NCBI RefSeq assembly: GCF_026891975.1
Contig: NZ_JAPTGB010000019.1
Coordinates: 1-42,852 of the forward strand
DNA: 42,852 bases
From: Methanocorpusculum petauri
GTDB lineage: Archaea > Halobacteriota > Methanomicrobia > Methanomicrobiales > Methanocorpusculaceae
Reading direction: 5' to 3'
A program made the position numbers and the translations under genes. Under the pieces are notes generated by a model, which saw nothing but the letters and a program-made list of their open reading frames with translations, searched no databases and had not been told where the DNA came from. Shown one piece after another: positions 30,818-39,291 of this stretch (the stretch's first letter is position 1; each line of letters starts with the position of its first letter).

Positions 30818-33800
30818 TTAGTTTCTGCGGAGTACGAGGAGTGCTACTGCACCAAGTCCTGCGAGTGCCACGAATGCGCCGAAGCCCGGAGTCTGGGTCG
30901 GAGTAGTCGTTGCAGTTGCGGTTGCAGTGGTGGTTGCCTGAGTACCAGTCTCGGTCGGCTTCGGGGTGTCCGGAAGCTTCTCGAGAAGGTTAAAGTTGGT
31001 CGTGGTGGTTGCATCGACTTCGATACCCTGTGCCTTGATGGAGTATTCATCAAGCTTCCAGTTGGTCGTGTCAACTTCGATGCTCCAGACGTTGTCACCG
31101 GATTCACCAGCAACAACCTTCGTGGTCTGAGTCACACCGCTGTTACCGAGGTCCTGTGTCTTTTCAGTTGCCTCAAAGGAGGAGGATGAAACTTCTACGA
31201 GGACCTGATCATCGATTGCAAGGTTGGTTGTACCAGAGATGGTGAACTTGGAACCTGCTGCTTTGTCTCCCGGGTTGGCGATTCTGATCCATGCATCAGC
31301 GACATTGAAAGTCAGCTTGGTGTAGATATCATCAATGTTCGGGGAGTCGATCATCTTGGTGAGTGCATCGGCTGCCTGGTCTCCCGGAAGTCTGTCAGAT
31401 CCAGTTACGTAGAAGGAGGACTGGCTGCTGGTTGCAGCGAGCTTTACATTCGGGATGTAGAAGTACTCGTATCCATCCTCGTCCTGTGCGAGATCTGCAT
31501 CAAACATTGCATTCATCATGGGGTGCTGGATGACGACGAAGTACTGACCGGAGGACATGCCTTCGGGGATATCGATCTTCTTTTCGTAGTTACCGTCGTC
31601 TTCGACACTTACGGAGTAATCTTCGAAGAAGTTGTTGCCGAAGATGTAAATCTTAAGGCTGTTCGGGTTGCCTTCTGCGGTTCCGCGGACATAGAAGCTG
31701 TCACCTTTTGCGACAACAGTTCCGGACGGGACTGCAGAGAGGAACGGTTTCTTCAGGTTGACGGAGATGGTTGCATACTCGGAGTCAGAGAGTTTGACTG
31801 CCCAGAGTCCATCTTCTCCTTCAATCTTGGATCCGTACATTTCGCTTTCTTTTCCATCAACGTTGAATGGAGTGGATGCTTTTCCGTTGGTGAGTCTGCT
31901 GGTTGCGTAGATGGTGTATGCTCCAGGGTCAACGGAGATTCTGCTGGTGTCCCATTTGTATTCCCAGGTGTTGTCGGTATTGACGACGACCGGGTTGGTT
32001 GCAAGTGCTGCCTGTTTCAGTGTCGGCAGTGATTTGAGGACGTTGCCATCGGCAGAGCCGAGGTTTTTACCAGTAATGAACAGGAACACAAGTTTGCTGT
32101 CGCTGTTGGTTCCGCTCAGTTTGATTTCGTCACCGAGGTAGTAGCTTCCGTCACCGGATGCGGAGATGGTTACTGCACCTTTTTCAACTTTGACCTTGAC
32201 TTTGTCGTAGTCACCGCTGTCGAAGATGATGGCCCCGGCGTCGTTGGTGGTCAGGCCGGAGACTTTGATGGTGTAGGTTTTGTCTTCGGTGTTTGCTGCG
32301 GTGTTGAACTGGATGGTTCTCTTACCGCTTGCATCAGTTTTGAAGACTCCACCGATTGCGTCGGAGTAGCCGGCGTAGTAGATTTCTCCGTTGACGATAC
32401 TGTAGTATTTTTCGGGAGCGGGTGCGTTGTATGAGCTCTGGAATCCACTCTGGGCAGGCTGCAGGGTCGGGTTGACCTCATTGGTTGCCGGGGATTCGAT
32501 GTAGACTGCATACTCGGTCTGGGACTTGCCGCCGATAGTGACCGTGAACGGGTTGCTGCGAACGACAGAGTCTTTTGATGCGGTAATAGTCAGGGTGCTG
32601 CTCTGGAGCGTGAAAGAGATCGTGTTGGATTTCTTTGCGTAGTCAGAGAATGCCTGCGGGGACGTGTATTCTGCCTGAGCAGTCCAGGTTCCGGCAGTTG
32701 CGTCTTCTCCCGCCTGAGTGTAACCAGCCATGGTCTGGGCAGAGGTAAGGGTCACGGTACCGAATGGCAGTGCATAGGTGCCAGTACCGAAGGTTGTGGT
32801 CTTACCTGATGCCGGAGTTGTGAAGACAATCTTGGCTGTGGCACCTGTCTGTGCTGCATTATTGTAGAATGCCGGACCGACTTTCGGTGCGTTGATCAGG
32901 AAGGAGACAACAGTGTCTTTGTTGACATTTTTGCCATCAATGGAGTCACCGGAGGTTGCACCGTTGGCACCAGTAGTCAGTTCTGCCTGAAGGGAGAGTT
33001 CCGGATACCAGACGTACACGAATCCAGATGCATCGTAATTTCCATCAATGACGTATTTACCATACTGTCCGTTGACAACTTCTTCAGTGAGGTAGAATTT
33101 ACCTGCGGTACCTGCAATGACGTTTACTGCGGATGGAATTGCTCCATCGGAGTATTTGGTAAGTTTGCTGGCACCTGATACGACGGTGTTAACATCAATG
33201 TGTTCATAGACGAAGACATCTTGGCCAGTGCCCTGGATGTATCTGTACTCGGCCGGAGTGATGGTGATTTCACCAGCTTCGGTTTCTACTCCGTTAATTG
33301 TGTAGCTGACGGTGTAGGTACCTACTGTGGCGTAGATGTTCTCTACAACTGCTTCGAATCCACCCTGAATTGAGCTGAAGGATGCAGTCTTAGTCTGTCC
33401 ATCACCAAATTTGACCGTGACGTTTGCCGGCTGAACAACACCCATTGAAGTGAAAGTAATCTCTACAGTAGAGCCCTGGGCTGCTGTAATCGGCATGTCA
33501 ACAACGATTTCGCCAGCAGTTCCTGTAACGGTGATCGTTGAGACGGTCTTCAGACGAGTAGACTGACCCGGAGTTGGACCGTTCATGACAATAACCGGGT
33601 AGGTGTCTGCAAGAGCATAGGTGTGGGACATGGACACATTGACGCTGCTCGCGAAGTCAAGCTGCTCAGTGGTTCCGTCACCCCACGAAAGCCAGACGGG
33701 GGTCGTGAGTTGCTTGGTTGCGTTGATGTCAATTGTTACCGAAGAACCCGTTGCGATTTCTGTTGCGTCCGGGGCTGCGGTAAAGTTGTCAATGTCAGCA

Positions 33801-34381
33801 TCTGATGTTGACGATACGGTGATTGTAGCTACATCTGGTGCAGTTGCAAAGGAGGCAATGCCGTTTACTTTCGTAAGTGTGATATCTGTCTGACCGGCCA
33901 CTGCTTTGCCAATTACGGTTGCGGTGGTGGTAGTGAGAGTAGTCTCTACACCATTATACGACACGCTAACTTCAGATACACCATTCGGAAGAACTGCGTT
34001 GAGGGTTGCTGAGAGCTCAGTGTTAACGTAGATCTCTGCCGGTGTGATGGATACGGTGGGCAGATCTGCAACGGTGACGGTCAGAGTGCTGTCCTTATTC
34101 CAAGCACTGCCATCATCCGATTTCAGGACATCATATGTAGCTACACTTATACTTGTAAGTGAGATATAACTTCCACCAGTTACATTCGTAGCAACTGGAC
34201 TAGTACTACCAGATCCTGCCAGAGCAATCCATGGCCCTGCGGCACCAGTAATGGTGATATTTTCACCGATATAGGCTGTCTCACCAGTAGCAACAGCTCT
34301 CTCTGCTGCAGATGCTGCACCGATAAAGAGTGCTGCGACGAGGAGAACAGCCAATACGGCCATAATCTTTGTGTTTTTCAA
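30818..34381 (-). CDS. S-layer glycoprotein, PGF-CTERM anchored (copy S4, longest)
   Basis: A 1187-residue precursor, about 170-235 residues longer than the others because of extra N-terminal domains. Two PKD-like segments are visible: WLSWGDGTTEQLDF...HTYALADTYPVIV and VKFGDGQTKTASF...IYATVGTYTVSYTI. The shared framework follows from VWYPELSLQAELTTG. Its first variable loop resembles that of S2 (SPATNEVNPTLQPAQSG, YSDAIGGVF). The framework is slightly diverged (YYLGDEIKLSGTNSDS, RLPGDQAADALTKMID, SSSFEATEKTQDLGNSGVTQ), making it the least conserved copy. It ends with the usual linker, PGFGAF, helix and LRRN. The start is TTG at 34379-34381 after AGGAGG. Confidence 0.9.
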   Translation of the reverse strand: MKNTKIMAVLAVLLVAALFIGAASAAERAVATGETAYIGENITITGAAGPWIALAGSGSTSPVATNVTGGSYISLTSISVATYDVLKSDDGSAWNKDSTLTVTVADLPTVSITPAEIYVNTELSATLNAVLPNGVSEVSVSYNGVETTLTTTTATVIGKAVAGQTDITLTKVNGIASFATAPDVATITVSSTSDADIDNFTAAPDATEIATGSSVTIDINATKQLTTPVWLSWGDGTTEQLDFASSVNVSMSHTYALADTYPVIVMNGPTPGQSTRLKTVSTITVTGTAGEIVVDMPITAAQGSTVEITFTSMGVVQPANVTVKFGDGQTKTASFSSIQGGFEAVVENIYATVGTYTVSYTINGVETEAGEITITPAEYRYIQGTGQDVFVYEHIDVNTVVSGASKLTKYSDGAIPSAVNVIAGTAGKFYLTEEVVNGQYGKYVIDGNYDASGFVYVWYPELSLQAELTTGANGATSGDSIDGKNVNKDTVVSFLINAPKVGPAFYNNAAQTGATAKIVFTTPASGKTTTFGTGTYALPFGTVTLTSAQTMAGYTQAGEDATAGTWTAQAEYTSPQAFSDYAKKSNTISFTLQSSTLTITASKDSVVRSNPFTVTIGGKSQTEYAVYIESPATNEVNPTLQPAQSGFQSSYNAPAPEKYYSIVNGEIYYAGYSDAIGGVFKTDASGKRTIQFNTAANTEDKTYTIKVSGLTTNDAGAIIFDSGDYDKVKVKVEKGAVTISASGDGSYYLGDEIKLSGTNSDSKLVFLFITGKNLGSADGNVLKSLPTLKQAALATNPVVVNTDNTWEYKWDTSRISVDPGAYTIYATSRLTNGKASTPFNVDGKESEMYGSKIEGEDGLWAVKLSDSEYATISVNLKKPFLSAVPSGTVVAKGDSFYVRGTAEGNPNSLKIYIFGNNFFEDYSVSVEDDGNYEKKIDIPEGMSSGQYFVVIQHPMMNAMFDADLAQDEDGYEYFYIPNVKLAATSSQSSFYVTGSDRLPGDQAADALTKMIDSPNIDDIYTKLTFNVADAWIRIANPGDKAAGSKFTISGTTNLAIDDQVLVEVSSSSFEATEKTQDLGNSGVTQTTKVVAGESGDNVWSIEVDTTNWKLDEYSIKAQGIEVDATTTTNFNLLEKLPDTPKPTETGTQATTTATATATTTPTQTPGFGAFVALAGLGAVALLVLRRN

Positions 34382-34675
34382 GTGTAATTCCTCCTAAATA
34401 AGGATTCAATCCCACAGGATCAAAATTACAAATATTCGCAAAACAGAGAAGATAGCCAACCAAAAAATCCCGAAATCCCCTCTCCAAAAAAATTCACATT
34501 AAACTTCCTACCAAATCCATTCAAAAAATATACCAAATATTCCTTCGAAAACACTTCATCAATCAACGAATCAGACTCCGGAGAATAACAAAATCAAATA
34601 GAATTCCGCAAACAAAGTACAACATATCAAAATATCAGAAATTGAATCCTTCCCCGCAAACAAACATTGAATCCT
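34382..34675 (-). promoter_or_regulatory. S4 leader: mosaic of type A and type B
   Basis: Plus-strand positions: CCTCCT 34390-34395, AGGATTCAAT 34401-34410, distal ATTGAATCCT at 34641-34650 and 34666-34675. The proximal 250 bases are almost identical to S3 (type A). The distal block with CCTTCCCCGCAAACAAA (34648-34664) instead matches the S1 leader (type B). No gene lies in 34382-34774. Confidence 0.7.
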
Positions 34676-34774
34676 ACCAAACCAAAACCCGGAAAAATCA
34701 AACATCATACACAACACCTCACCCAACCAACATCACCATAACAATTAACCCACTTCCCTCCCATAACATAGTAT

Positions 34775-35770
34775 ATGCTGAATAAATACAAGGGATGCCT
34801 CCTCGGCGCAGTACTCGGCGATGCCCTTGGCATGCCCGGTGAAACCACCGTAAGCCGGTTCATCGGAGTCACCCTCGGATTCAAACGTGCATACAAAGGC
34901 CACCCCAACCATGACCTGCTCCCGGGCCAGTACACCGACGACTCCCAGCTCATACTCATTGCCTCCCGTCTCCTTGCCGAAGCAAGCTGGGACCCCGAAA
35001 CCTACGCAAAAGAACTCCTCCGCACCTACAACCTCAACAAATTCCGCTACCCTGACGGAACCACCTACGCCGCATGCAAACGTATGAAAACAACCGACGA
35101 CCTCATCGGCTCCGGCGTATACTCCGACAGCGCCGGATGCATCTCCCTTGCCGTTCCCTTCGCCCTCGCCTACAAAGATCGCAAAGAAATGGCACCCAAA
35201 CTCCTCGAAGCCTGCAGCATTACCCACACCCACCCCGGAGTCTACGCCGCAACCCTCGGCTTCGCTCTCCTCCTCAATACCCTCATCGAAACCGAAAACA
35301 CCGCCGCCGCATATCAGGCCCTCCTCACCGCCGCACAGAACATGGACCAAGATCTGGCTGCCCGGCTCAACAACGCCATCCGCATCGAAGGAACCGGCAT
35401 GCCGATCGACGATGCCCTTGCAGCAATCGGCAACTCCTCCTCAGTTTACCATACCCTCCCCCTCGCAATATTCCTCTGTAAACGCTACGACATTCCCGAA
35501 GAACTGCTCGCTTACGCATCAGCCTGCGGCGGCAACGCCGACACCCTCACCCTCCTCTGTGGAGCATTCGCCGGTGCCCGTTATGGAATCGCTGCACTTC
35601 CGCAGGAGCTCATCACCCAGCTGGAGCGAAAAAACGAATTTGAAATCCTCGCAGAAAAACTCCTTGACCCCAAAAAACCCGAACAACCCACTGCCGCTGA
35701 ACCAAAAACCGAGACCAAATCACAGGAAGAACCTGAAAGTATCTATGACTCCGGCTGGGAACCCGAATAA
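34775..35770 (+). CDS. ADP-ribosylglycohydrolase (DraG/ARH) family protein
   Basis: A 331-residue all-alpha protein. Metal-binding motifs are GDALGMPGE (15-23), YTDDSQL (53-59, the TDDS magnesium site) and CGGNADTL (about 248-255). DraG/ARH enzymes use two Mg ions to remove ADP-ribose from proteins or small molecules. The target here is unknown; nitrogenase reductase is one possibility, but no nif gene is in the window. The last 45 residues are charged and probably disordered (EPKTETKSQEEPES). The start ATG follows an AT-rich stretch without a Shine-Dalgarno. It stands just upstream of argC (58-base gap) on the same strand, but coupling is unproven. Confidence 0.85.
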   Translation: MLNKYKGCLLGAVLGDALGMPGETTVSRFIGVTLGFKRAYKGHPNHDLLPGQYTDDSQLILIASRLLAEASWDPETYAKELLRTYNLNKFRYPDGTTYAACKRMKTTDDLIGSGVYSDSAGCISLAVPFALAYKDRKEMAPKLLEACSITHTHPGVYAATLGFALLLNTLIETENTAAAYQALLTAAQNMDQDLAARLNNAIRIEGTGMPIDDALAAIGNSSSVYHTLPLAIFLCKRYDIPEELLAYASACGGNADTLTLLCGAFAGARYGIAALPQELITQLERKNEFEILAEKLLDPKKPEQPTAAEPKTETKSQEEPESIYDSGWEPE

Positions 35771-35828
35771 CTCACTTTTTTTCATCTCATAACAGAATTT
35801 AATCTCTTCCACAACCCATACTGTAGTT

Positions 35829-36821
35829 ATGGATATCGCGATTGTCGGCGCATCCGGTTATGCCGGAGGAGACCTCATCAGACTGCTTCTTACCCACTCA
35901 CAAGCAAACATCGTCTGTGCCACCTCCCGCAAACTTGCCGGAACACCCGTAACCAAAGACCACATACACTTAAAAAATCTCATCGACCTTGACTACACCA
36001 ATCCTGACGTCAACGACATCGATGCAGACGTCGCCTTCCTTGCCGTCCCGCACACCGCAGCAATGCAGTATGCACTTCAGCTTCGTGAACGCGGTATCAG
36101 AACCGTTGACCTTTCCGCCGACTACCGGCTTCCGCAGGACATCTACGAAAAAACCTACGGCGTCAAACACACCGCATACTTCAAAGCCCCGTACGGGATC
36201 CCCGAGCTTCACCGTGACGAAGTCCGTGGTGCGGACTTCGTCGCAAACCCCGGGTGTTTCCCGACCGGTGCAACCCTCGCAGCAGCTCCGGTAGCTGACC
36301 TCGCCACGACAATCATCTACGACTCAAAGAGCGGTGTCTCCGGTGCCGGCGACTCCGTCTCCGAGACAACCCATTACCCCAACGTCGATGAAAACATCGC
36401 CCCGTACAAAATCACCGCACACCGCCACCTTCCCGAAATGAAACAGGAAGCAGCATTCCTCGGATCCTCCGCGAAGATTTATTTCACCCCCCATCTGCTT
36501 CCGGCAATCCGGGGAATTATTACCACCGCCCACATCCTCTTCAACGAACCGGTGAATCTGGAGGAAGTGAAAAAACGGTATGAGACCTTCTACAAGGATG
36601 AACCCTTCATTCGTCTCCAGACCGCAAAACTCGGCGGTGTTCGCGGTTCCAACTTCTGCGACATCAACTTCGAACTCGAAGCCGACGGCACACGGCTTGT
36701 TGCCGTCTCCGCAATCGACAACCTCGTCAAAGGTGCCGCAGGTCAGGCAATCCAGAACATGAACATCATGTGCGGATTTAGTGAGACGGATGGACTTCGC
36801 ATGCCTGGAATGTTCCCGTAA
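35829..36821 (+). CDS. argC: N-acetyl-gamma-glutamyl-phosphate reductase
   Basis: A 330-residue NADPH-dependent enzyme. The nucleotide loop is GASGYAGG (7-14), the active-site cysteine is C143 in NPGCFPTGA, and the C-terminal part contains HRHLPEM. It reduces N-acetylglutamyl phosphate to the semialdehyde, step three of arginine synthesis. It is the first of three arg genes; argJ starts 45 bases downstream. Length is normal. The ATG has no clear Shine-Dalgarno, so the mRNA may be leaderless. Confidence 0.95.
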   Translation: MDIAIVGASGYAGGDLIRLLLTHSQANIVCATSRKLAGTPVTKDHIHLKNLIDLDYTNPDVNDIDADVAFLAVPHTAAMQYALQLRERGIRTVDLSADYRLPQDIYEKTYGVKHTAYFKAPYGIPELHRDEVRGADFVANPGCFPTGATLAAAPVADLATTIIYDSKSGVSGAGDSVSETTHYPNVDENIAPYKITAHRHLPEMKQEAAFLGSSAKIYFTPHLLPAIRGIITTAHILFNEPVNLEEVKKRYETFYKDEPFIRLQTAKLGGVRGSNFCDINFELEADGTRLVAVSAIDNLVKGAAGQAIQNMNIMCGFSETDGLRMPGMFP

Positions 36822-36866
36822 GAACATTCAAGATACACAGAACAAATATAATAGACAGGAATTCAT

Positions 36867-38018
36867 ATGCAGAGTATCTGTGCTGTTGAAGGCGTCACCG
36901 CATGGGGCGTAAAAGAAGGAAAATACGGCCTTGCACTTATCAAAGCATCCGGAACCGGAGCAGCTGTTTTTACCAGCAACAAAGTCCGGGCACCGGTTGT
37001 AAACCTCATGGCGGAGCGTACCAGACGCGGGAAGCTTGCCGGCATCATCGTGAACAGCGGATGCGCCAATGCCTACACCGGCAAACGCGGATACGAGGAT
37101 GCAAAAACAATGGCGTCAATTGGTGCAGAGGCACTCGACATTCCCGAGAGGGAAACGGGTGTTGCGAGTACCGGCGTTATCGGAAGATACCTTGATCTTG
37201 ATCTCATCCGCCGCCAGAGCGGCGATGTTGCGGGAAAGCTTGCCCACTCCGGTGAGGCGGAGATGGCGGCGGCTGCCGCCATCATGACGACTGATACAGT
37301 ACAAAAACATGCCCTGGTGCAGAGAGAGGGATTCACCGTTGCCGGTATCTGCAAAGGGTCCGGCATGATTGCGCCGAACATGGGCACTATGCTTTCTTTC
37401 GTGTACACCGATGCAGAGGTTTCAGCCGAGCGTCTGCATGACACATTGAAGACCGCGGTGCAGCGGAGTCTGAACCGCGTGGTTGTGGACGGTGACGAGA
37501 GTACGAACGATTCCCTCTTTTGTACGGCGACGGGCGAAGCCGGTCACGTGCCAAAGAAGGAGTTTGCGGCAGCACTTGAAGAGTGCTGCATTTCTCTTGC
37601 GAAACAGATTGCCGCAGACGGTGAAGGGGCAACGAAAATGCTTGAGGTCCGGGTGAAAGGGGCACGCCGTGAGAAGGATGCGGAAAAAATTGCCAAGGCA
37701 GTAATCACGTCACCGCTGGTGAAGAGTGCGGTGTACGGTGAAGATCCGAACTGGGGCAGAGTTGTCTGTGCAGCCGGATATTCAGGTGTTGAGTTCGCTA
37801 TTGATGAGCTGTCGCTTTCGATTGGTGAGGGAGAGAGCGAGACACCGCTCGTGCGAAAGGGAGAGATCGCGGCAGATCTCGAAAAGGCGAAGGCCGCGAT
37901 GGTGGGTAAACATGTGGTGTTTACCATAACGCTTGAGTCCGGTAAGAAGGAGGCAGTTGCGTGGGGCTGTGATCTGACGGAAAAATATGTGGAGATTAAC
38001 GGGAAGTATACAACATGA
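36867..38018 (+). CDS. argJ: Glutamate N-acetyltransferase / ornithine acetyltransferase
   Basis: A 383-residue Ntn-hydrolase-like enzyme that self-cleaves at the threonine T174 in [11 protein letters not shown]. Other landmarks are NSGCANA (63-69), the STGVIG oxyanion region (101-106) and [11 protein letters not shown]. It transfers the acetyl group from N-acetylornithine to glutamate, closing the acetyl cycle of arginine synthesis. The C-terminal half is full length. Whether it is mono- or bifunctional cannot be read from sequence. It overlaps argB by four bases, so the two are translationally coupled. Confidence 0.94.
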   Translation: MQSICAVEGVTAWGVKEGKYGLALIKASGTGAAVFTSNKVRAPVVNLMAERTRRGKLAGIIVNSGCANAYTGKRGYEDAKTMASIGAEALDIPERETGVASTGVIGRYLDLDLIRRQSGDVAGKLAHSGEAEMAAAAAIMTTDTVQKHALVQREGFTVAGICKGSGMIAPNMGTMLSFVYTDAEVSAERLHDTLKTAVQRSLNRVVVDGDESTNDSLFCTATGEAGHVPKKEFAAALEECCISLAKQIAADGEGATKMLEVRVKGARREKDAEKIAKAVITSPLVKSAVYGEDPNWGRVVCAAGYSGVEFAIDELSLSIGEGESETPLVRKGEIAADLEKAKAAMVGKHVVFTITLESGKKEAVAWGCDLTEKYVEINGKYTT

Positions 38019-38899
38019 ATCGCGAAAATGTGTTAATGGAGGCGCTTCCGTATATCCGGAAGTTCCACGGCAGGACGATTGTGATTAAGCTCGGCGGCCA
38101 TGCGATGGTTGATCCGAAGATTATGAATACGGTGATCGAGGATGCGGTGCTTTTGCACTACGTGGGGATGCGTGTTGTGCTTGTGCACGGCGGCGGCCCG
38201 GAAATTACGCAGAAGATGCAGGCCCTTGGGAAGGAGCCGAAGTTTATCGGTGGCCTGCGGGTGACGGATGCGGAGACGCTGGAGATTGCCCAGATGGTTC
38301 TTGCAGGTAAGATCAGCAGTGCGATTGTGAGTCTGATTGCGAAGAACGGGGCTCATGGCGTGGGTGTTTCCGGTAATGACGGTGGTCTTGTGATTGCGGA
38401 GAAGATGCCGCTGAAGAAGGTGATGATCGGTGATCGCGAGGAGGAGGTTGATCTCGGGTTTGTCGGGGAGATTCGCGAGATCAATTCGAAACTTCTGGAG
38501 ACACTTCTGGATGCGGGATATATTCCGGTGGTGTCGCCGCTGGCAATTGATCGGAAGGGAAATGATCTGAATATTAATGCGGATACGATGGCGGGAGAGA
38601 TTGCGGTGGCGCTGAAGGCGTTTAAGTTGATCTCTCTGACGGATGTGGATGGTGTGATGGATAAGGAGCGGACGCAGGTGTTCCACCGGCTGACGCTGAA
38701 GAATGTGGATGCACTGATGGCGGACGGGACGATCTCGGGCGGGATGATCCCGAAGCTTGAGGCGAGTGTGAATGCAGTTCGTCATGGTGTTGAGGGTGCA
38801 CATGTGGTGAACGGGAATGCGGAGCATAATCTGCTTCTGGAGTTGTTCACGGATGATGGTGTCGGGACGATGATCACGGCATCAATGATCAGTTTCTAA
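38015..38899 (+). CDS. argB: Acetylglutamate kinase
   Basis: A 294-residue amino-acid-kinase family enzyme with VIKLGGHAM (24-32), VHGGGPEI and a C-terminal GGMIPKLEA. It phosphorylates N-acetylglutamate, the controlled step of the arginine pathway. The N-terminal helix ([16 protein letters not shown]) is present, which in other family members is linked to hexamer formation and arginine feedback; that is inference here. It begins within the argJ stop (ATGA). argG, argF and argD are not in the window. Confidence 0.95.
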   Translation: MNRENVLMEALPYIRKFHGRTIVIKLGGHAMVDPKIMNTVIEDAVLLHYVGMRVVLVHGGGPEITQKMQALGKEPKFIGGLRVTDAETLEIAQMVLAGKISSAIVSLIAKNGAHGVGVSGNDGGLVIAEKMPLKKVMIGDREEEVDLGFVGEIREINSKLLETLLDAGYIPVVSPLAIDRKGNDLNINADTMAGEIAVALKAFKLISLTDVDGVMDKERTQVFHRLTLKNVDALMADGTISGGMIPKLEASVNAVRHGVEGAHVVNGNAEHNLLLELFTDDGVGTMITASMISF

Positions 38900-38973
38900 T
38901 TTTTTTCTTTTTTGTTTTGTGAAACGAAAGTGATTTATTTTTGTGGTTCAATATTTTCAGAAAAGGTGATTTC

Positions 38974-39135
38974 GTGGGAGTGATTTGTCCTTTGACTCAG
39001 GAGAGATGTATGGGTAAAGAGTGTAAGTTCTGGCGTGCAGATGCGAAGATCGATAAGAAGGCGGATACGTTTTATGAGCTGGGGACGGGGGAGTGTTTAT
39101 TTATTAAGGTGGCAAATCATTTGCTGGCGAAATAA
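38974..39135 (+). CDS. Small cysteine-rich protein, unknown function
   Basis: A 53-residue protein from a GTG at 38974, supported by AAGGTGAT (38963-38970) three bases before it; an in-frame TTG at 38941 has no ribosome site. The pattern C-x6-C-x4-C (CPLTQERCMGKEC) with a fourth Cys near the C-terminus (GECLF) suggests a Zn or Fe-S site. No family is recognised. It lies 74 bases after argB on the same strand and might share its transcript; a T-rich stretch (38900-38940) between them argues for separate transcription. Confidence 0.6.
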   Translation: MGVICPLTQERCMGKECKFWRADAKIDKKADTFYELGTGECLFIKVANHLLAK

Positions 39136-39224
39136 TTTTTTCTTTTTTGTGCGGAATGGTTTTTTTCTTGCGTGTGTGTTTGTGTTTGAAATTTTTTGAA
39201 AAGAGCTTGTGATATTTTTTTCTG

Positions 39225-39280
39225 AAAAGAGAGAGTTGTTTTGTCTCAGGATTTCTCCTGATCGTTACTCATCTCTTTTT
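39225..39280 (-). terminator. Nested hairpin terminator of S5
   Basis: The inner stem TCAGGATTTCTCCTGA is at 39246-39261 with outer arms 39225-39236 and 39267-39280 (plus-strand positions). The T-rich strand between 39136 and 39224 lies between two convergent genes. Confidence 0.65.
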
Positions 39281-39291
39281 GTTGCACGCAG

